Source: Bryoerythrophyllum caledonicum (Eukaryota > Streptophyta > Bryopsida > Pottiales > Pottiaceae). From it: a stretch of 64,000 nucleotides of DNA. Positions 59,593 to 64,000 of this stretch are shown one piece after another. The stretch's first letter is position 1, and every line of letters starts with the position of its first letter. The position numbers and the translations under genes are program-made. Location: assembly GCA_963971425.1 (NCBI GenBank), contig OZ020524.1, forward strand, positions 4,559,773 to 4,623,772, written 5' to 3'. The notes beneath the pieces are model-generated. The model did no database searches and was not told where the DNA came from. It saw nothing but the letters and a program-made list of their open reading frames with translations.

Positions 59593-60414
59593 TTTCACTA
59601 CACAAGTCTAAATCTATTACCATCTTGTTAAGCATGATGTTAGCTCCTTACACACCAATTTTTAGAGGTAGAGACGGGGTGTAGCATATTCAAAACAAGT
59701 GTGCAAGGAGTGGAGGCTCGAAATTTGTTAATTCACACTTTAATTTTTTTTAACTTGATATGTTTTTGATTGATAATCCGAATGGTTAATAAGAAGGTTT
59801 ACATTACATATTGTTGTGGAAAAAATAAAAAGTGAAAAATATAAAGATACCTAGGTTTTATGTGGAAAAGAAGAAGTTTTTTTGGTACCTTGCCCGACAA
59901 TGAGTGACAATGTGTGAAAATGTTTGACTTGGGTTGGTATGCTATTTTTCACTAAAGACAAGAACTTTTTTTTGACAATTTGAAGGGAAATAATATTACT
60001 TGCGAGTACTGAAAATCTCACTTTCAATAGAGTGTCCTATCAAAAGTTTTTGGAGGTGCCCGAGGTGCCCGCCCTCCCCATTTAAAATTCAAAACCCTAT
60101 AACTTTTTCATCAAATGTCCAAATTTAGGAAAAAATTGTTTTCCCACTAAGGTCTTGGTAATGTCTTTCTACAGTAAAAATTTCAAAGAAGAATGTTGGA
60201 AATTGACACCATAGGAACACGACCAAACTTTCAAAAAGCCCATTTTTGACACTTGGTACCTTAGGGGTTAACACAAACCAACTTTGTGTCCGGAGTACAC
60301 AAGTTCCACTAATACTATATATATTTGCTCTTTGCCTGTTGGGGACGCTTGGGTTCTATGATATATTTGAATCAAGTGGTGACACTTGTTGTTTTCTACC
60401 TTTGGTTCTTGCAG

Positions 60415-60512
60415 GTACTGCTTGTCAGTGGGAGGTCAACCTGCAGACACCCACGAGAAACATTAATTACAAACAAGGGGTGATGACCAACTCTGCTATT
60501 GCTGAGGCCTGA
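60415..60512 (+). pseudogene. Possible terminal exon of an unknown gene
   Basis: After a TTCTTGCAG acceptor the frame reads TACQWEVNLQTPTRNI, then KQGVMTNSAIAEA and a TGA. It looks like a coding end but no family was recognised, and no upstream exon is visible. Confidence 0.25.
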
Positions 60513-60783
60513 ATTATTCTTTGATGATCTGTGGTTGCCAACCATGAACCAAATCTTTTGCATTTTATTTGTTGACTTCACAACTCATCCAATATGATGA
60601 ATGCACTCAGGTGATCACTGTATGTCTTTATCGAAGACCTTTTCAGGTAAAGAATTGGATACGAATTTGGCTCAGGTGAGTGGATGCAATTGGAAATGAA
60701 AAGTTGAGAACAGATTTTTTGGATGGTTAATACTAGGTACGTTACTAAATCTGATATCAGGTTAACATTAATGGAATGGACAG

Positions 60784-61037
60784 ACTCGAGGTGCCCACAA
60801 AATTCTAGTATCTCGGCTATGAAGTGCGCTCGCAAGAATTCAGATCTTCCACATCAAACATACCAGATCCATGTATCATTCATCAACTCGGGCCTCAGAA
60901 CAATCGCTACAGGGTACGAGCGGCTCCGCTTCGCGCTTGTGGCAAACAAGTGGTTTGCTAAGGTTGCCTTTAGGAATTCTGCTATGGAGTGTGCTCCATG
61001 TGCTGCTCGTCGTAGGTGGTGCTTCTCTCACCCTCTT
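60784..61037 (+). pseudogene. Copy A of a small duplicated gene fragment
   Basis: Aligns with 62211-62451. Peptide words are shared: ARKNSDLPHQTYQIHVSF here and TRKKSDAPHQAYEIHVSF there, then ERLRFAL and NKWF. Copy A has a GTAAGTG after it. The family is unknown. Confidence 0.5.
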
Positions 61038-61187
61038 TGCAAAATGGTAAGTGAAAAACAACACGTTCAGGACAGTCAAAGTGTTGGATGTATGGCACTC
61101 TATAATGGCTATGAAACACAACCATCAAATGCATGTTCACACTATTTATGTGTGAGCACAAAATACGACAATTTATGTCATGATGAC

Positions 61188-61204
61188 AAAAGCTAATAAC
61201 AAAA
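61188..61204 (+). repeat. Left target duplication of a poly(A) retroelement
   Basis: AAAAGCTAATAACAAAA, repeated exactly at 61563-61579. Confidence 0.85.
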
Positions 61205-61538
61205 GCCGGGTGTTTAATCAACACCGTTGGACTCCTTACAAGGTTAAAAGTGTGATCTCGCAAGGCCTCACTGACTACGGGAGGATTGCGTGGGACAAGA
61301 TTCGGATGGCGAACTCGGAGATGAACAGGGCCAAAACGACGACTAACTTCAAATCCAAGTGGGGTTGCAACAAGGCTTTGTACACGAGGGTGGGGAGTTG
61401 GGTCGTGTGGGTTGGGGAGTTCCACTAGGGTCCCGGTTCTCTTCGGTCTTGCACTGCCGGCCTTGGCGTGCCTGTGTTTTTTTTATTGGTTCCTTGGTTC
61501 TTTTTGCAATTCAAAATTCGTTTCGTTTTTGTGCCACC

Positions 61539-61562
<24 letters not shown>
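61205..61562 (+). mobile_element. 5'-truncated retroelement with poly(A) tail
   Basis: 358 bp ending in about 25 A, inside a 17-bp target duplication. The 5' part is open (RVFNQHRWTPYKVKSVISQG ... WVVWVGEFH) to a TAG at 61426-61428, followed by a T-rich 3' UTR. This fits the 3' end of an L1-type LINE or a mobilised mRNA, made by poly(A)-primed target-site reverse transcription. It is unlike the TTC-tailed LINE above, so two kinds of machinery have worked here. Confidence 0.75.
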
Positions 61563-61570
<8 letters not shown>

Positions 61571-61579
61571 ATAACAAAA
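61563..61579 (+). repeat. Right target duplication of the poly(A) retroelement
   Basis: Exact copy of 61188-61204, directly after the poly(A). Confidence 0.85.
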
Positions 61580-61780
61580 CTTCTGAACAACCAAAAAAAC
61601 TTATTCAGGATCATGGATATTCAGAAGGTGATCAAATTCACTATCTCATAAAATAAGTGAAAATATCTTCTTTTACAGCGATGCTCAGATGGTACACCAA
61701 CACCGACATATCATAGTGAATTATGGTCGAGACACAAACCTTACCGACATTGTCCATGGATTAATCCGGCCAAACATGAG

Positions 61781-62690
61781 ACTTTCCAGTCGAGTTTTCC
61801 ATTGATAGTGCTCAGAATTTGATGTCTCCGTGTAAAAGGTGTCTCCAGCTTTCCTGAATATTGTATTCTCAACAGTGCACTGTTGTTCCAGTTCTTGAAT
61901 AATATGCTGATCTTCTATATAAGGCACTCTGCTGATCTTCTAATAGTAACCCCATTCATATGATAAACCTTCTCTTCTGACCTCACATTCATTGGAGAGG
62001 ATGATAAACATGTTCCAAGTCGAGTCTGGCTCGGCGACCACAGTAGCTTCGACGAATTACTGTTGAATATTCCGAGATGATGTTCACTTAGTCGGCAAGC
62101 AATTGTCGGAGGTGACAAAGACACAGATGCACGTTGACGTGAACGTGAAAGGCACAAGTTCATAAACTAGGCAAAGCACCTCAAGTCCCAAAGAGAGCAA
62201 GTTCAGTGGCACTCGAGGTGCAGACAGAATTCTAGTATCTAGGCTTTGGAGTGCACTCGCAAGAAATCAGACGCTCCACATCAAGCATACGAGATTCATG
62301 TATCATTCACGAACTCGGCTTCGGGGTTTGAGCGCCTCCGCTTTGCGCTTCTGGGCAACAAGTGGTTCCCCAAGTGCCCTTCAGGAATCCTGCTGTGGAG
62401 TGCGCTCCATGTGCTGCTCGTCGTGGGTATTGCTTCTCTCCTGCTCCTGGCTTCGGCGATCATGATTTTTGAAGGACTGGTAGTGGACGCCTTGGTTATC
62501 TGTAAGGACGGTCGAGGTGCTGCTACTTCTAAAAATGTCAAAGCTTGTTGGGGGTTCCCTGGTTGGAGATCGGTGGGCAGGTGGTGTGAGGAGGTTGTGC
62601 ACTTGCACAACACCTTTGTCGTGTAGTTGTTTTCACTTGCAATTCAAGGGAAGAGAGTGACTTAAGTCAGGGGGATAATAGAAAGTATAG
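61781..62690 (+). pseudogene. Copy B of the duplicated locus, membrane-protein-like frame
   Basis: 61781-61876 matches 63051-63148, 62211-62451 matches copy A, and 62561-62690 matches 63431-63550. The best frame (62246-62626) carries a strongly hydrophobic stretch (LLWSALHVLLVVGIASLLLL followed by ASAIMIF), i.e. one or two membrane helices, and ends in VHLHNTFVV. No known family. A relic or a small membrane protein gene are both possible. Confidence 0.4.
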
Positions 62691-62759
62691 ATATTCTTCT
62701 ATAATCTTCTAGTTGAGTTTTTAGGCATGAGATTGAATTTTGACCTTGTGATATGCATA

Positions 62760-63018
62760 AATTTTGACACCAAGCGATGTAAAAGTCTGCTGATCCACTA
62801 AACCCAAGGAAGAAAATGAATCATTTTCCCTACTTCAAATACTATTCTAATCTTTTAATCTGTGCTGTTGAAGTTTCAGAATTTTTTTGAGTATGTTACT
62901 ATGTAAGTCGTAATTGAGACTCTATGGTCAAACCTAGAAATAAAAGTGTTTGTTTCCTTTCTTACTCATGGCACTAAAATTAATTGTTTTGAAGTGTTTC
63001 TGGTGTGCAATTGTCTAC
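62760..63018 (+). repeat. Inverted partner of 59339-59592
   Basis: See the partner entry. It lies between copies B and C of the duplicated locus. Confidence 0.8.
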
Positions 63019-63050
63019 AAAATTTGGGGTTGATCTAGCGAAACAATCAG

Positions 63051-63550
63051 ACTTTCCACTCGAGTTATATATTCATAGTGCACGCAATACTTCTCCGAGC
63101 TAAATGAATCTCCAGCTTTATATGATATTTTATTCTCAACAGTGGAGACTAGCATTGTATTGCACCGTGTTCTTTGTGTTTGCTGTCTTGGCTCTGGCAT
63201 ATTTTCTGGTGCTTGCACCGTTTTGCTTGATTTGGTTGTCGATGAGGGTGAGCTGGGCGCTGATGCTCGGCGATGGCGAGCACGGCGAGCGAAGCAAAGT
63301 GGCATGAAAGGGCTTTCACGTCTGCTAGAAGGCATGTTTGGATGCAGGAGGTATGTTTTTGTGTATATGTAATGTTAAAGGTGTTTGGGAACTTGTCCAT
63401 ATGACTAGTGACATGTTGAAGGTGCGCCTGGGTTGGAGATTGGTGGGTAGCTGGTGTGAGGAGGTTGTGCACCTGCACGACACCTTTGTCATAGAGTTGC
63501 AATTCGGAAGATAGCGACTTAGGTTAAGGAGGACAGTAGAAAGTTTAGTT
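63051..63550 (+). pseudogene. Copy C of the duplicated locus
   Basis: 63051-63148 and 63431-63550 match copy B. Between them a frame at 63104-63307 has a hydrophobic segment (TVFFVFAVLALAYFLVLAPF). It is shorter than copy B and lacks the HVSF part. Decayed duplicate of the same unit. Confidence 0.4.
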
Positions 63551-63582
63551 TAGACCTTTGACTATGTTCGGTTCAAATGACT

Positions 63583-63761
63583 TACACTGCAAGAAAACAT
63601 GGTGTTTAGCAACGTTTTGAAAAATTCCTAAGCAACGCCTAGGGGCTTGTTTTTTGAAGAAGCAACAGGTGTAGCATGGTTTTATGTACAAAGCAAGGTC
63701 CTAGGCGTTGCTTAGGAATTTTTCAAAACGTTGCTAAACACCCTGTTGTCCTGTAGTGTTA
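63583..63761. mobile_element. CACTA-type MITE, 173 bp with TTA duplication
   Basis: The element is 63586-63758: left end CACTGCAAGAAAACATGGTG, right end (reverse complement) CACTACAGGACAACAGGGTG. TTA flanks it on both sides (63583-63585, 63759-63761), the 3-bp size of CACTA elements. About 55 bp of each half pair almost perfectly (TTTAGCAACGTTTTGAAAAA and onward), making a hairpin. No coding content. Confidence 0.88.
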
Positions 63762-64000
63762 ATGTACAAGCAATATATTTGAGTGAGAAGCGGCAGGTTA
63801 GCTAGAAGTGGGTCAAACCCGAAGCTTATGGTGATGTTAACCCCTAAAGGACGAGAGTCTCCTTCGGGAGATTTCTGATTTTGGGCAGGTTCCTGAAATT
63901 TGAAAAGAAATCTTTTTTCTCTGAAATTTTTATTTTAGATTGCCTCTAATAAGAGCTTCGTGGACATGTTTTTATTTTATTTTTTGGATTTGTGGTTTGA
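63762..64000. other. No gene seen to the window end
   Basis: Short noncoding stretch. Confidence 0.4.

Larger units (their letters stand above)
54553..60268 (+). mobile_element. Foldback Tc1-type element with very long inverted arms
   Basis: The ends are ACCCCTAA...GGGGT within TA on each side (54551-54552, 60269-60270). Left 54553-54690 is the inverse of 60130-60268, about 90 % alike by eye; left 54891-55411 is the inverse of 57231-57751 and nearly identical (one amino-acid difference in 78 codons). Between the arms lies a broken Tc1 transposase (56230-57237). The right arm has about 2.4 kb (57752-60129) with no visible left partner, which should fall in the N gap. Arms contain tandem units of about 180 bp (see next entries). 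Confidence 0.8.
57231..60268 (-). repeat. Right inverted arm, about 3.0 kb
   Basis: 57231-57751 is the inverse of the inner left arm. 57752-58130 adds at least two more 180-bp units (GGATGGTGTCAAAGTTGGCGG at about 57920, GGAGGGCGTCAAAGTTGGCAG at about 58100). 58140-60129 is unique AT-rich DNA with no gene; it contains telomere-like and GGGGAC repeats. 60130-60268 closes the arm. Confidence 0.8.

Noticed and set aside
1-64000. LTR retrotransposons, Helitrons, tRNA or rRNA genes, CRISPR arrays
   Set aside because: No paired LTRs with gag-pol motifs, no Rep/Helicase frame, no cloverleaf or rRNA sequence and no spaced short repeats were recognised by eye.

Overview
The window is a plant nuclear sequence, most likely from a bryophyte (moss or liverwort) or another early-diverging streptophyte. 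The reasons are a TIR-NBS-LRR gene whose motifs (FLSHSG, PFFDKR, FLAIDNV, YLPLALKVLG) match the moss-type TNL family; fragments of a chloroplast glutamyl endopeptidase and a GDSL lipase; MULE, hAT-DUF659 and CACTA transposases with GT-AG introns; and plant telomere-type TTTAGGG units. No tRNA, rRNA, CRISPR array or prokaryotic feature was seen. Most of the 64 kb is mobile DNA, much of it nested, plus broken host gene pieces. No database search was run; all family calls rest on motifs.

Region 1 (1-14.9 kb): a decayed MULE transposase gene (exons from 273) is split by one non-LTR retrotransposon of about 12.6 kb (1813-14388), flanked by a 12-bp target duplication. The LINE has a 2.7-kb leader with ten AGATCT palindromes, ORF1, and an ORF2 whose first ATG overlaps the ORF1 stop (ATGA). 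ORF2 encodes a Thr/Asn-rich leader, a degenerate 2A-like site (DIETNLGP), an AP-endonuclease domain, RT, a linker domain, RNase H, a Cys/His knuckle and a C-terminal region that may be a second, restriction-like nuclease. It ends in TTC repeats instead of poly(A). The MULE frame resumes exactly after it.

Region 2 (15-22 kb): a four-exon unknown gene on the minus strand, all introns phase 0, broken by three in-frame TAGs; a GC-rich degenerate repeat; and a second, 5'-truncated copy of the same LINE (21505-22058) that keeps a frame lost in the big copy.

Region 3 (22-32.4 kb): AT-rich noncoding DNA with a (TTC)n tract, then the only good host gene, a TNL-type NLR (27617-31432, five phase-0 exons, 5' exon not found).

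Region 4 (32.4-42.4 kb): a CACTA-like transposase gene (minus strand, multi-exon, Tnp2-DUF4218) with a 1700-bp Tc1 element (intact 339-aa DD34E transposase, TIRs, TA duplication) in an exon. Removing the Tc1 restores the reading frame. A GDSL lipase fragment lies upstream on the same strand.

Region 5 (42.8-47.4 kb): exons of a chloroplast glutamyl endopeptidase, with exons of an unrelated GOLD-like protein inside one intron, flanked by zones rich in TACTGC motifs; possibly a gene-capturing transposon. Then an almost complete hAT-DUF659 element (47847-51405).

Region 6 (51.4-64 kb): an orphan GC-rich exon joined to a copy of the TNL 3' end; a foldback Tc1 element with very long inverted arms (54553-60268) whose left arm holds a 200-N assembly gap; and a degenerate repeated locus carrying a truncated poly(A) retroelement and a 173-bp CACTA-type MITE.
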